Shown piece after piece: positions 10,324-20,253 of a stretch of 64,000 nucleotides of DNA. This DNA is from Tannerella sp. (lineage in GTDB: Bacteria; Bacteroidota; Bacteroidia; Bacteroidales; Tannerellaceae). Positions within the stretch are counted from its first letter, which is position 1. Each line of letters begins with the position of its first letter. Below the pieces are notes generated by a model, which was not told where the DNA came from, did not search any database, and was given only the letters and a program-made list of their open reading frames with translations. The position numbers were made by a program, and so were the translations under genes. The stretch lies in NCBI GenBank assembly GCA_031276675.1, contig JAISMO010000163.1:1-64000 (forward strand), written 5' to 3'.

Positions 10324-11368
10324 TATGAAAGTTTCGATTTTAAAACCGGTTTGGGGATTCCTTCTGTCAATGACACTGGTATCCTGTGATTTTTTTTCGT
10401 CTTCATCAGGTTCGGTGCTCGTTCGCGCTACCGGCGTGGCTTATGAAGTAGTGGTTGTGGCCGACCATGCGCTGTGGAATGATGCGGTTGGAAATAAAAT
10501 AAAAAACGAACTGCTGATGTCCGTTCCGGGCCTTCCTCAGGCCGAACCGTCCATGACCGTCACACATGTGACTCCTGCCGATTTCAACGGCATGATGACC
10601 TATGTCCGCAATATCCTGATGGTAAGCATTGATCCGTCACGATATACCAAAGTTTCTTTCAATACCGAAAGAGACAGGTGGTCGAGCGGACAGATCGTGA
10701 TTCGCGTGACGTCGCCGGAGAAAAAGATGCTGCTTGATTACCTGGATCAGCATCCGGGACAGCTGGTTGATTATTATACGAAAATAGAAATGTCGCGGAT
10801 GGCGCAGGAGCTTCGGAAAACGCACAGCACGTGGGTCGAAAACAAACTGAAGGAGAAACTCGGCATTGTGCTGTATGTACCGGAAGACTTCGATTCCTAC
10901 AAGGATACGACCGATTTCTTCTGGTCGTCCAACAATGCCAGCACCGGACGGATGGATATCGTCGTGTATACCTTTCCCTATACGGACGTGCATACCTTTA
11001 CGAAAGATTATCTGATTGCCCGACGGGATTCGATCCTGGGTGCAAATATTCCGGGTGCATTTCCGGGTTCCCACATGGCAACGGATACAAGCAATGTATT
11101 CTATGAGGCTGCTACGCAAAGGGGCAAGTACTGCGGCGTGCTGCGCGGGCTGTGGCAGATGGAAGGCGACATGATGGGAGGCCCGTTTGTCAGTTACGCC
11201 CGTGTCGACGAGACTCGTAACCGGGTTGTCGTGGCGGAGGGATTTGTCTATTCGCCGGATACGGACAAACGCACTTACATCAGGCGTCTGGAAGGGTCAT
11301 TGCAGACCTTGGGGCTGCCCGGGGAATCCGATGCAGGAAGAACAGCAAAAACCGGAATGAATGAATAA
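10324..11368 (+). CDS. DUF4837-like lipoprotein
   Basis: MKVSILKPVWGFLLSMTLVSCDF lipobox; ORF 10202..11368 with internal start. Confidence 0.65.
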
Positions 11369-12488
11369 AGCAGCTATGGAAAGAAGACTGATCAGGACAG
11401 GTATCACGCATGGCGACCCTAACGGCGTCGGCTATGAGGTGTTATTAAAAACGTTTGCAGATGAACGGATGGTCGAATTGTGTACGCCGGTGGTTTACGG
11501 TTCTCTGAAAATCGCGCTGTTTCACCAGCGGACCATGAACCTGCCGCCCGTAAGTTTTGAAATCATCAACCGGGCGGAGGAAGCGGTAGACGGTAAAATC
11601 AACCTGATTAATTGTGTGGATGAAAACCTGAGAATCACGCCGGGACAGGCGTCGCCGGAAGCAGGCCTCGCGGCATACAGGTCGCTGGAAGCCGCCGTTG
11701 CCGACATCAAACGGGGCGCAATTGATACGCTGCTGACGGCTCCGATCAACAAACACTCGATCCGGAGCGAGGATTTTCACTTCCAGGGTCATACGGAGTA
11801 TCTGGAAGCGCGTTTCAGGGGAGAAGGCGACAGGTCGAGCAGGGCGCTGATGATCCTGATGCAGGATCAGTTGCGGATCGCGCCGGTTACGGGCCACATT
11901 CCGCTGGAAGAAGTGAAAGCGCAAATCACGAAGGAACGGATTGTCGAAAAACTGAACCTTTTCAACGTTTCGCTCAAGCAGGACTTTGCGATTGTCAGGC
12001 CGCGCATTGCGGTACTGTCACTCAATCCCCACGCCGGCGACGGGGGAGTGCTGGGTTCGGAAGAAGAAACGGTGATCCGTCCGGCAATAGCGGAAGCGGA
12101 CCAGTGCGGCCTGACGGTTTTCGGCCCCTATGCGGCGGACGGATTTTTCGGCTCGTCGGCCTACACCCGGTTTGACGGCATTTTAGCCATGTATCATGAT
12201 CAGGGGCTGATTCCGTTCAAAATACTGGCAATGGAACACGGCGTCAACTATACGGCCGGACTGCCCGTGGTACGTACTTCGCCGGCTCACGGAACGGCCT
12301 ACGACATTGCCGGGCGGAATCAGGCTTCGGAAGAATCGTTTCGCCGGGCGCTGTTCGTATCAATGGACATCTTCCGGAACCGGAAGATGCACCGCAGGAT
12401 AACGGCCAACCCGTTGCAGAAGCAATACGTGGACAGGGGCGGCGACAACGTCAAGCTCGACCTGACCGCAGAAGACCCGACCGAATAG
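11361..12488 (+). CDS. pdxA: 4-hydroxythreonine-4-phosphate dehydrogenase
   Basis: GITHGDPNGVGYEV; GHTEYLEARF; MYHDQGLIPFKIL; TSPAHGTAYDIAG. Confidence 0.92.
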   Translation: MNKAAMERRLIRTGITHGDPNGVGYEVLLKTFADERMVELCTPVVYGSLKIALFHQRTMNLPPVSFEIINRAEEAVDGKINLINCVDENLRITPGQASPEAGLAAYRSLEAAVADIKRGAIDTLLTAPINKHSIRSEDFHFQGHTEYLEARFRGEGDRSSRALMILMQDQLRIAPVTGHIPLEEVKAQITKERIVEKLNLFNVSLKQDFAIVRPRIAVLSLNPHAGDGGVLGSEEETVIRPAIAEADQCGLTVFGPYAADGFFGSSAYTRFDGILAMYHDQGLIPFKILAMEHGVNYTAGLPVVRTSPAHGTAYDIAGRNQASEESFRRALFVSMDIFRNRKMHRRITANPLQKQYVDRGGDNVKLDLTAEDPTE

Positions 12489-12494
12489 TTTCAA

Positions 12495-12977
12495 ATGCAA
12501 GATTCAAAACAGCGTATGTTTAAGGATAAGACTATTGTATATACATCGGGAACATTTGACATGTTCCATTACAATCATTTGCGAATGATTAATTACGCCC
12601 GCAGTCTGGCGGATATTCTGATTGTGGGCGTGAGCACGGATGAACTGGTGTCGTCGTACAAGACGCCTCCCATCATCCCCTTCAACGAACGTCTCCAAAT
12701 CATTGAAGCGCTGAAAACGCCCGACATCGTCGTGCCGCAACACACGCTTGACCATGCGGAGATTGTCAGGAAACTGAATATTGACGCCTTCGTGGTAGGA
12801 GATGACTGGTACGGCAAATACGACTACCTGAGAGATCTTAACGTGCAGGTTTTTTATTTCCCCTACGGAACCGGCGTGTCGTCGTCTTCCCTGAAAAAGA
12901 CGATTTACGACAGCTACGAAAAACATTTGCAGCAGCAGCGAAAAGCCAAACCGGAATCGGTAAAAATACCGCAGTAA
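12495..12977 (+). CDS. Cytidylyltransferase-fold nucleotidyltransferase (TagD-like)
   Basis: TSGTFDMFHYNHLRMINYARS; FVVGDDWYGKYDYL. Confidence 0.8.
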   Translation: MQDSKQRMFKDKTIVYTSGTFDMFHYNHLRMINYARSLADILIVGVSTDELVSSYKTPPIIPFNERLQIIEALKTPDIVVPQHTLDHAEIVRKLNIDAFVVGDDWYGKYDYLRDLNVQVFYFPYGTGVSSSSLKKTIYDSYEKHLQQQRKAKPESVKIPQ

Positions 12978-12992
12978 GACAAACGAACGAAC

Positions 12993-13721
12993 ATGGCGAA
13001 ACTGGCTTTTATCACGGGTGGCACCAAAGGCATCGGCAAAGCGGTTGCCTCCTGCCTGGCCGGGGCCGGATACAACCTGCTGCTGACATACGGTTCCGAC
13101 CATGCAGCAGCCGTTGCAACGGCCGGGGCCATCCGGGCGGCGCACGGCGTATCTGTGTCCGTGTTGCAGGCAAGCATTGAGGATGTGCGATCAATTGATG
13201 TAATCGACGCTTACCTGAAAGAGCGCATGATGATGCCGGATGCGGTCGTGCTCAATGCCGGACTGACCTGCCGGACGCCGTTTGAACGGATGACGCCGGC
13301 AGCATGGGAGCACGTATTTTTCGCAAACATACACTTCCCGGTCTTCCTGTTGCAGCGGATTGCCGGACGGATTCCGGCGGGAGGGAGCGTTACTTTCACC
13401 GGTTCGCTGATGGGAATCGTACCTCATGCCACTTCGCTGGCCTATGGCGTGAGCAAAGCCGCCGTCCATGCGCTGACCGGAAACCTGGTCAAGTTTTTGT
13501 CCCCCGTCGGGATTCGTGTGAACGCGGTAGCGCCCGGATTTGTGGACACCGAATGGCAGAAGGACAAACCTGCGGACATCCGCCGGAGCATTGAGGGGAA
13601 AGTGGCTTTGGGGCGCTTTTGCCGTCCGGACGAAGTGGCGGAAGTATATAAAATGCTGATTGAAAACACCTGTTTTAATGGAGAAGTCATCGTCGTCAGC
13701 GGCGGTTATTCATACAAATAA
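12993..13721 (+). CDS. Short-chain dehydrogenase/reductase
   Basis: FITGGTKGIGKAVA; YGVSKAAVHALT; NAVAPGFVDTEW. Confidence 0.85.
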   Translation: MAKLAFITGGTKGIGKAVASCLAGAGYNLLLTYGSDHAAAVATAGAIRAAHGVSVSVLQASIEDVRSIDVIDAYLKERMMMPDAVVLNAGLTCRTPFERMTPAAWEHVFFANIHFPVFLLQRIAGRIPAGGSVTFTGSLMGIVPHATSLAYGVSKAAVHALTGNLVKFLSPVGIRVNAVAPGFVDTEWQKDKPADIRRSIEGKVALGRFCRPDEVAEVYKMLIENTCFNGEVIVVSGGYSYK

Positions 13722-13727
13722 TAAAGC

Positions 13728-14651
13728 ATGAAGAAGGAAGAACTGCTGGAAAAGGAATTTGTCTTGTCGCTCAAATCCGTAGAAACGGAAAATACCCTGG
13801 ATTTGTATTTCTATCGCCCCGTCGGCTACCTGCTGGCGCGTGCGTTCCGCAATACAAGAGTCACGCCGAACATGGTGACGGTCGTCTCCATTTTCATCGG
13901 CGCCGGCAGCGGACACCTGTTTTATTTTAACAAATGGAGTTACAGTCTGACGGGCATTCTGCTGCTGGTGCTGGCCAACCTGCTGGACTGTGTAGACGGC
14001 CAGCTGGCACGTTTGACGGGGCGAAAATCGGAAATCGGCCGTATCCTGGACGGCGTGGCCGGCGACATCTGGTTTATCCTGATATACACAGCCTTTGCGC
14101 TGCAACTGACCCATACCTTCGGAACAGCATGGTTTTTTCTTCCGGCGATTTTTTCCGGCCTTTCTCACCTGGTGCAGGCCAATATCACGGACTATTACAA
14201 AACGCTGCATCTCTATTTCGTAAGCAAGGAGAAAGGATGCGAGTTTCGGAGCCGGGAGCAGGTCAGGGCGCAGCAACAACGCACGAAAAAAGGCCTGTAC
14301 CGTTTCTTTTATTTCCTGTATGAGGCTTATACCTGCCTGCAGGAACACCTGACGCCGGCGTTGCAGCAACTGATGAAAACCCTTCATGAACGATACGGCG
14401 ACGACCTGCCGGAAATGCTCCGGCAGGATTTCCGCAGGCAAAGCCGCCGGCTGATGAAACGCTACATAGACTTGCTGACCTTCAATGGCCGCACCCTCGT
14501 TTTGTTTGCCGTGGTATTGAGCGGACATGTATGGGTCTATTTTATTTATGAAGGGCTTGTGCTCAACCTGGTCCTGTGGAAATCAATACGGAAGCATGAA
14601 AGAATGTGTCGCCGGATCAGCGAAAAAGTCGCAAACCACGCATTTGGCTAA
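13728..14651 (+). CDS. CDP-alcohol phosphatidyltransferase family protein
   Basis: LLDCVDGQLARLTGRKSEIGRILDGVAGD motif region. Confidence 0.8.
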   Translation: MKKEELLEKEFVLSLKSVETENTLDLYFYRPVGYLLARAFRNTRVTPNMVTVVSIFIGAGSGHLFYFNKWSYSLTGILLLVLANLLDCVDGQLARLTGRKSEIGRILDGVAGDIWFILIYTAFALQLTHTFGTAWFFLPAIFSGLSHLVQANITDYYKTLHLYFVSKEKGCEFRSREQVRAQQQRTKKGLYRFFYFLYEAYTCLQEHLTPALQQLMKTLHERYGDDLPEMLRQDFRRQSRRLMKRYIDLLTFNGRTLVLFAVVLSGHVWVYFIYEGLVLNLVLWKSIRKHERMCRRISEKVANHAFG

Positions 14652-14672
14652 AAGGAATGTTTGGACGGAAGA

Positions 14673-15500
14673 ATGAAAAAGACGGTAATCGACATACATG
14701 ATTTGCAGGAAATGGCCCCTGTTTTCAAAGGCAGACTGGGGACTTTTCTGGGGAAAAAGCTGCTGAAGTGGATCGGGATGGACAAGGTCAATCGGATTCA
14801 TGCCAACCACTGCCACTTGCATGGTTCGGCGTTCACTTCGGCCCTGCTGTCCGACCCGCTGATGGATGTGAAGTACGAGATACACGGCGCCGAACGGCTC
14901 GACTCGCTGCCTCCCGGCGCATTTGTCACCGTATCGAACCACCCGGTCGGTTCGCTGGACGGCATCATCCTGATTGATATTTTTGCTTCGCGGCGCGACG
15001 ATTTTTGCGTAATGGTCAACGGCATCCTGACGAGAATCGGCGCCATGAAAGACCATTTCATTTCCGTCGTTCCCCGGACAGATCCCGAAGCCGGCGCCGA
15101 CCCGGCCAACGTCAACGGCATCCGGGCCGCGCTCGGACACCTGAAAGACGGACACCCGGCAGGTTTTTTCCCGGCCGGCGCCATGTCCTTTCTCAACGGC
15201 AGGAAACAGATACGGGATTTGCCCTGGACACACAGTGTCATCCGACTGATTCGCAAGATCAACGTACCGGTTTATCCCGTTTACTTCGACTGTCGCAATT
15301 CGTACTTTTTCTACCTGCTGGGGAGAATCAACTGGAAACTGCGCGTTCTGCGCGTGCCCTCCGAAGCGTTCAACAAACGCGGCGAAACACTGCATGTCCA
15401 TATCCGGGAACCGCTTGCGCCCGAAGTCCTCCGTCAATGCAAGGATGATGACGAACTGGCAGACTTCCTCTACCGTACCACCTATGGCGACGGTTGTTAA
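14673..15500 (+). CDS. Lysophospholipid / glycerol-3-phosphate-type acyltransferase
   Basis: FVTVSNHPVGSLDGIILID (HX4D-like) and GFFPAGAMSF. Confidence 0.8.
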   Translation: MKKTVIDIHDLQEMAPVFKGRLGTFLGKKLLKWIGMDKVNRIHANHCHLHGSAFTSALLSDPLMDVKYEIHGAERLDSLPPGAFVTVSNHPVGSLDGIILIDIFASRRDDFCVMVNGILTRIGAMKDHFISVVPRTDPEAGADPANVNGIRAALGHLKDGHPAGFFPAGAMSFLNGRKQIRDLPWTHSVIRLIRKINVPVYPVYFDCRNSYFFYLLGRINWKLRVLRVPSEAFNKRGETLHVHIREPLAPEVLRQCKDDDELADFLYRTTYGDGC

Positions 15501-15599
15501 CGTAACAGGCTTCCGTGTTCATCTGTAAAATCCGTGTTGTCCGCGTGCCGAAAACGTTGGAGACATCCTCCCTTTTTTACTGCAATAACGGCGGATTGC

Positions 15600-16262
15600 T
15601 CACGGCACGACGGCGCTTCCAATTTCACTCCACGGCCCGCGTTGGCCCTTCACGTTCTGCCAGCAGAGGGCGACGTAAACCGTTTTCCCGCGTTCATCTT
15701 CGGTGAACTCAAGCATGTACGGGGTGCGGGTTGCCAGCACGTTGCGGGTAAGCGCCTCGGGGGAAGCGGGCGGAGCGTCGAGCACGGCATAGGCGACGAC
15801 GGCGCCGTTCACGCCGCCGGGTTTCGCCCTGCTCCGGCTGCCCATGTCGCGAAACAGGAGTTTCAGGCGACGAAAATCAACCACCTCAATCTCAAGTTCC
15901 GGACGGGTGTGCGGCACGGTGGTAGCCGTGTACGTCGAGGTGCGCACGTGAAGTCCCAGCGCAACGCGCTGCGCATCGGTAATGACGGGGTTCTTCAGGC
16001 GGAATCCGGCCAGCGTGCGGATGATATTCACAAGCGTCCTGCGGGCAGCGTTCTTTTCCGCCACAATGACGGAGGTTTTCGCCGGACTGTCGGCCTTCGC
16101 CTGAAGCGCGGCAAACGACTCCCCTGCCTTTTGCAGGCCGGAAATCTCGCCGGACGGAATACCCCATGCCGAAGCATTTGCAGTTACCTGCGCGGTGAAA
16201 TTGGCACTCCAGGGCACCAGTTCCGAATCTTTTTTGGGAATGTAGTCTGATCTTACGCTCAT
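15600..16262 (-). CDS. Hypothetical protein with Fn3-like C-terminus
   Basis: 220 aa; C-term GKTVYVALCWQNVKGQRGPWSEIGSAVVP. Confidence 0.6.
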   Translation of the reverse strand: MSVRSDYIPKKDSELVPWSANFTAQVTANASAWGIPSGEISGLQKAGESFAALQAKADSPAKTSVIVAEKNAARRTLVNIIRTLAGFRLKNPVITDAQRVALGLHVRTSTYTATTVPHTRPELEIEVVDFRRLKLLFRDMGSRSRAKPGGVNGAVVAYAVLDAPPASPEALTRNVLATRTPYMLEFTEDERGKTVYVALCWQNVKGQRGPWSEIGSAVVP

Positions 16263-16348
16263 TGCTTTCTATTTTACAACATAAATAACTGCCGTTTCAC
16301 TGTGCAAAGATAGCGTTTTTTTTTTGTACAATATCCTGCCTATCCTGT

Positions 16349-16645
16349 TTTTATATTTTCCGATTACTCGGAAATATTTTTCTGTTATCCGGAAATATTT
16401 TTGAATAATGCAGAAAGATTTCTACATAATATGGAAATATTTTCGAGTGATGCGGAAATATTTTTTGACAATCCGAAAATATTTCTGAGTAGTGTAGAAA
16501 TATTTCTGAGTAGCATAGAAATATTTTCGTGTAATTTGAAAATATTTCCGGGCAGTGAGAAAATATTTTTTTGTAACGTGAAACAGTTTCTGAATAAGGT
16601 ATATACATTTTCGGATAATAAAAAAATGATTCCGTAAAACGAAAA
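16349..16645. repeat. Palindromic tandem array A, period 21 bp, ~13-14 units, core gAAATATTTc
   Basis: Consecutive 21-mers: ggaaatatttttctgttatcc, ggaaatatttttgaataatgc, agaaagatttctacataatat, ggaaatattttcgagtgatgc, etc. Confidence 0.9.
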
Positions 16646-17019
16646 AATGATTATCCGGGCGGCGACAGGCCGTGTTTTTTCTGTAAAATCAGGCTGATTT
16701 GTGTTTACCGCCGACCCGGCGATGCGGTACGGCTCCTCCATGGCCCCGGCCAGCGCAGGAAGGAAAGAAAGACAGGCAACACCCGTTCCGCCCAAATGAT
16801 CGGAAGCTTAGCCGGCGGATACCGAAAGTGATCTGCCGTGTTTCCCGACAGGGCGCCCGCGGTAATCCCCCATCCCGCCTGCTTTGCGGCAGTAGAAACG
16901 ATCGCACGGTTCATTCTTTGAAATCATTTTATATCCGCCGGTTTCGGTTCACCCGTAAAATGTTTTTGCACTTCCCGAAGATGAATCGCGTGCAGTAAAA
17001 ACTGTTTCCAGGGGGTATG

Positions 17020-18111
17020 CTATTCCGTTTGCAGGAAAAGGTCAATCAGCTGCCTGGCAGCGACGAAAGAACTGAGTTCGCTGTTCAGTACTTTCCGCTC
17101 CATCAGGGGCAGTAAGCGCTCAATCTTCGGATGATGATAGAAGGCATTGTGCAGCATGTCCCGGATGCTCTCATACATCCAGTAGCGGGACTGTTCGTTC
17201 CGTCTGTGCTCAAAATATCCGTTGGCTTTCGTAAAGGCAATGCAGGCGTCGATCATGTCCCAGATTTCTTTTATGCCCGTATTATAATAGCCTGAATAGG
17301 TGAGTACCTGCGGTGTCCAGCCGGACGCTGCGGGTGGGAAGAGGTGCAGGGCATTCCGGAAATGCGATGCGGCCAGTCCGGCACGGTGGATGTTGTCGCC
17401 ATCGGCTTTGTTGATGACAATGCCGTCGGCCATCTCCATGATACCGCGTTTTATGCCCTGCAATTCGTCTCCCGTACCGGCCAGCTGAATCAGCAAAAAA
17501 AAGTCGACCATGGAATGGACGGCTGTCTCACTCTGTCCGACGCCGACCGTTTCCACAAAAACGGTATCGAAACCGGCCGCCTCACACAGGATAATGGTTT
17601 CACGTGTCTTGCGGGCAACTCCACCCAGCGAACCGGCCGTTGGGGAAGGGCGTATGAATGCGTTTTTTTCACGAGCGAGCGCTTCCATGCGTGTTTTATC
17701 GCCCAGGATACTGCCCCTGGAACGTTCACTGCTGGGGTCGATGGCCAGTACGGCCAGTGTGTGGCCTTTTTTCAACATGTACATTCCGAAAGCGTCAATG
17801 GAAGTGCTTTTGCCGGCTCCCGGCACGCCCGTGATCCCGATCCTTACGGAGCGGCCGCTCCGAGGGAGGCATCGCTCAATGATTTCCTGTGCTTGCCGGT
17901 GATGTTCGTCCCTGACGCTTTCGACCAGTGTGACGGCCTGGCTGAGGACGGCTATGTCGCCGCGGAAGATACCTTCCGTAAACTCGGAGGTGGTATACAT
18001 TCTGGGGCGCGTGAACCTTTTGAAATAAGGGTTGACGGACGGGGCATCCGTCACTCCCTCATTTACTTTCAGTCCCTTGTATTGCGCCTCATTTTCGGGA
18101 TGTTCCATCAT
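17020..18111 (-). CDS. meaB: Methylmalonyl-CoA mutase-associated GTPase MeaB
   Basis: RIGITGVPGAGKSTSIDAFG; SPTAGSLGGVARKTRETIILCEAAGFDTVFVETVGVGQSE. Confidence 0.92.
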   Translation of the reverse strand: MMEHPENEAQYKGLKVNEGVTDAPSVNPYFKRFTRPRMYTTSEFTEGIFRGDIAVLSQAVTLVESVRDEHHRQAQEIIERCLPRSGRSVRIGITGVPGAGKSTSIDAFGMYMLKKGHTLAVLAIDPSSERSRGSILGDKTRMEALAREKNAFIRPSPTAGSLGGVARKTRETIILCEAAGFDTVFVETVGVGQSETAVHSMVDFFLLIQLAGTGDELQGIKRGIMEMADGIVINKADGDNIHRAGLAASHFRNALHLFPPAASGWTPQVLTYSGYYNTGIKEIWDMIDACIAFTKANGYFEHRRNEQSRYWMYESIRDMLHNAFYHHPKIERLLPLMERKVLNSELSSFVAARQLIDLFLQTE

Positions 18112-19250
18112 CTGTATCCTTCGGCAACGACTCGGATATTGCGTACCGGCCCCTGGGGATCATTACATACGAGATACACCTCCGCAGCCAACTGGCCTTC
18201 CAGCGTTTTGGGGGAAAGAATCACGTTCATGGCAATGCTCTCTCCGGCACGCAACGTCTTCTTGGCCATTGTAATTCGAACGCGCTCATCGTCGCTGCCG
18301 ACGCTGTGAAACGTCAAATCCGACTTTCCTTCGTTGGTGATCATAATCTGCTGTGATACGGATTTGTTTCCCCAACCGAAGAATCCGCTTTTCTTCAACT
18401 TGCCGAAATCCATCGAGGTATTCGAAAACCGAATGGCCGGGGCATTTGCTTTTTCTTCCGCCGTCAGATTTGAAAAATCGTCAACGAAATTCATGGACAG
18501 CGGAAGCGTCTGTTTGACCGTAGCGCCCGATGCACTCACGGCTTTCCACGTGATATGGTCCAGCATGTGCCCCCGTTTGTCCGTCAGTTTGGATGCATCA
18601 AGCGTCATTCTGAACCGCTCGGCTTTTCCGCTTTTCAGTACCGGCGGCGCTTCCAACCGGATATATTCCGGGATGTCATCAAGCGAAAGCGTCACATCTT
18701 CGTTCGAGAAATTGCGTATCCATATCTCCTGTTTGATCTCCGCTCCGGGACGGACGGTGTAGAACAGAAACGCCTTGCGCTCCATCTGAACGGTTCCGAT
18801 CGTGTCATGAAAGGCACGTTGCAGCACGGCACGCCTGGGTACCACATCACCCTGGATGGTCACCCGCAGGCGCGGCCTTCCGTCATTGGTGAAAATGGTC
18901 ACATTTTTCCGGAACGGACCGGGACGGTTCACCGGATCAAACGTAATTGCCACATTGCCGGTTTTTCCCGGCGCAATCGGCTCTCTTGTCCATTGCGGCT
19001 CCGTACAGCCACAGGAGGACTGGACGTGTGTAATGAGCAACGGCGCGTTTCCCGTATTTTTGACCTGAAACACGTGAGAGGCAAAACCGGCTTCCTCCTC
19101 GATCAGTCCGAAATCGTACACGCTCTCCGGCAGCGTAGCCACAGGCGCTCCTTCCGTTTCCGTCTTCCCGTCCTGAGAACCAGCCGGCTGACACAGCAAG
19201 AATAACCCGAAAAGAATACGGGCAACTACTTGTGCTGTCTTCATCAACAT
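18108..19250 (-). CDS. DUF1573 domain protein
   Basis: YDFGLIEEEAGFASHVFQVKNTGNAPLLITHVQSSCGCTEPQW. Confidence 0.8.
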   Translation of the reverse strand: MLMKTAQVVARILFGLFLLCQPAGSQDGKTETEGAPVATLPESVYDFGLIEEEAGFASHVFQVKNTGNAPLLITHVQSSCGCTEPQWTREPIAPGKTGNVAITFDPVNRPGPFRKNVTIFTNDGRPRLRVTIQGDVVPRRAVLQRAFHDTIGTVQMERKAFLFYTVRPGAEIKQEIWIRNFSNEDVTLSLDDIPEYIRLEAPPVLKSGKAERFRMTLDASKLTDKRGHMLDHITWKAVSASGATVKQTLPLSMNFVDDFSNLTAEEKANAPAIRFSNTSMDFGKLKKSGFFGWGNKSVSQQIMITNEGKSDLTFHSVGSDDERVRITMAKKTLRAGESIAMNVILSPKTLEGQLAAEVYLVCNDPQGPVRNIRVVAEGYR

Positions 19251-19263
19251 TCCTGTTTCCGCT

Positions 19264-19659
19264 TTATGATTGCTTGGGAATTACATTCCCTCTGATCGTC
19301 AGCGTATAGCTGCCGGTACTCCCGTTACTGTAGATACTGACCGTTTTGTTGAACTTGTTCGGACGTCCTTTCGGATCGTAGATCACTTTCACTTCACCGG
19401 TTTTACCCGGAGCAATCGGTTCCTTCGTCCATTCGGGAGTCGTACAGCCACACGCAGCCTGCACTCTTGAAATGACCAGAGGCAATTCACCATTATTGAG
19501 AATGGTAAAGATGTGAGATACCGGGCCGTCCGCTTCGTTGATATCTCCAAAGTCATACGATGTGCTGTCTACTACTGTAATAGACGCTTCCTTTTGTTGT
19601 GCATGGAGCATTCCCGAAGTCAGTAAAACAGCCATTAATACAAATAAAACACGTTTCAT
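19264..19659 (-). CDS. DUF1573 domain protein (short)
   Basis: YDFGDINEADGPVSHIFTILNNGELPLVISRVQAACGCTTPEW; start MKRVLF at 19659. Confidence 0.8.
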   Translation of the reverse strand: MKRVLFVLMAVLLTSGMLHAQQKEASITVVDSTSYDFGDINEADGPVSHIFTILNNGELPLVISRVQAACGCTTPEWTKEPIAPGKTGEVKVIYDPKGRPNKFNKTVSIYSNGSTGSYTLTIRGNVIPKQS

Positions 19660-19731
19660 ATTATTCTTTTTTATAGTTAAAAACTGAGGCAAAGTTAGTG
19701 CTAATTCTTTATCGTTGTATCCGAATATCCA

Positions 19732-20229
19732 TTATTTTTTTCTTTCCAGGGTGCAAAAGGTGTGGGCATACGGGTTTTTGTCGTCCGGCGGAAAATCCTG
19801 ACGGGCTGTTTCCAGCCATTCCGCATCCGTGAACGGCGGGAAAAAAGCGTCTGCTTCCGCAAATGTATGATGTACTCTGGTCAGGTACATTTTCCCGGCC
19901 GCCGCCATTGCCTGCCGGTATACGCTGGCGCCGCCGATGATAAACACTTCTTCTTCCCGTTCACAGGCTGCCAGCGCCTCCTGCAGCGAATGACAGAGAT
20001 CGCAATGTTCGTAATGCCTGTCAGAGTCGGCGCTGAGGACGATATTTTTCCGGTCCGGCAAGGCTCCGTGAGGCAAGGATTCATACGTTTTCCGTCCCAT
20101 AATCACCGTATGACCGGCTGTGATTTCCTTAAAACGTTTCAGGTCGTGAGGCAGATGCCACAGCAGTTGCCGGCCTTTACCGATGGCTCCCTGTTCATCC
20201 GTGGCTGCAATTATGGAAATCATACTCAT
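19732..20229 (-). CDS. folA: Dihydrofolate reductase
   Basis: ISIIAATDEQGAIGKGRQLLWHLPHDLKRFKEIT; VIMGRKTYESLP. Confidence 0.93.
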   Translation of the reverse strand: MSMISIIAATDEQGAIGKGRQLLWHLPHDLKRFKEITAGHTVIMGRKTYESLPHGALPDRKNIVLSADSDRHYEHCDLCHSLQEALAACEREEEVFIIGGASVYRQAMAAAGKMYLTRVHHTFAEADAFFPPFTDAEWLETARQDFPPDDKNPYAHTFCTLERKK

Positions 20230-20253
20230 GAGAAATCCTTGAATGATTAAATT

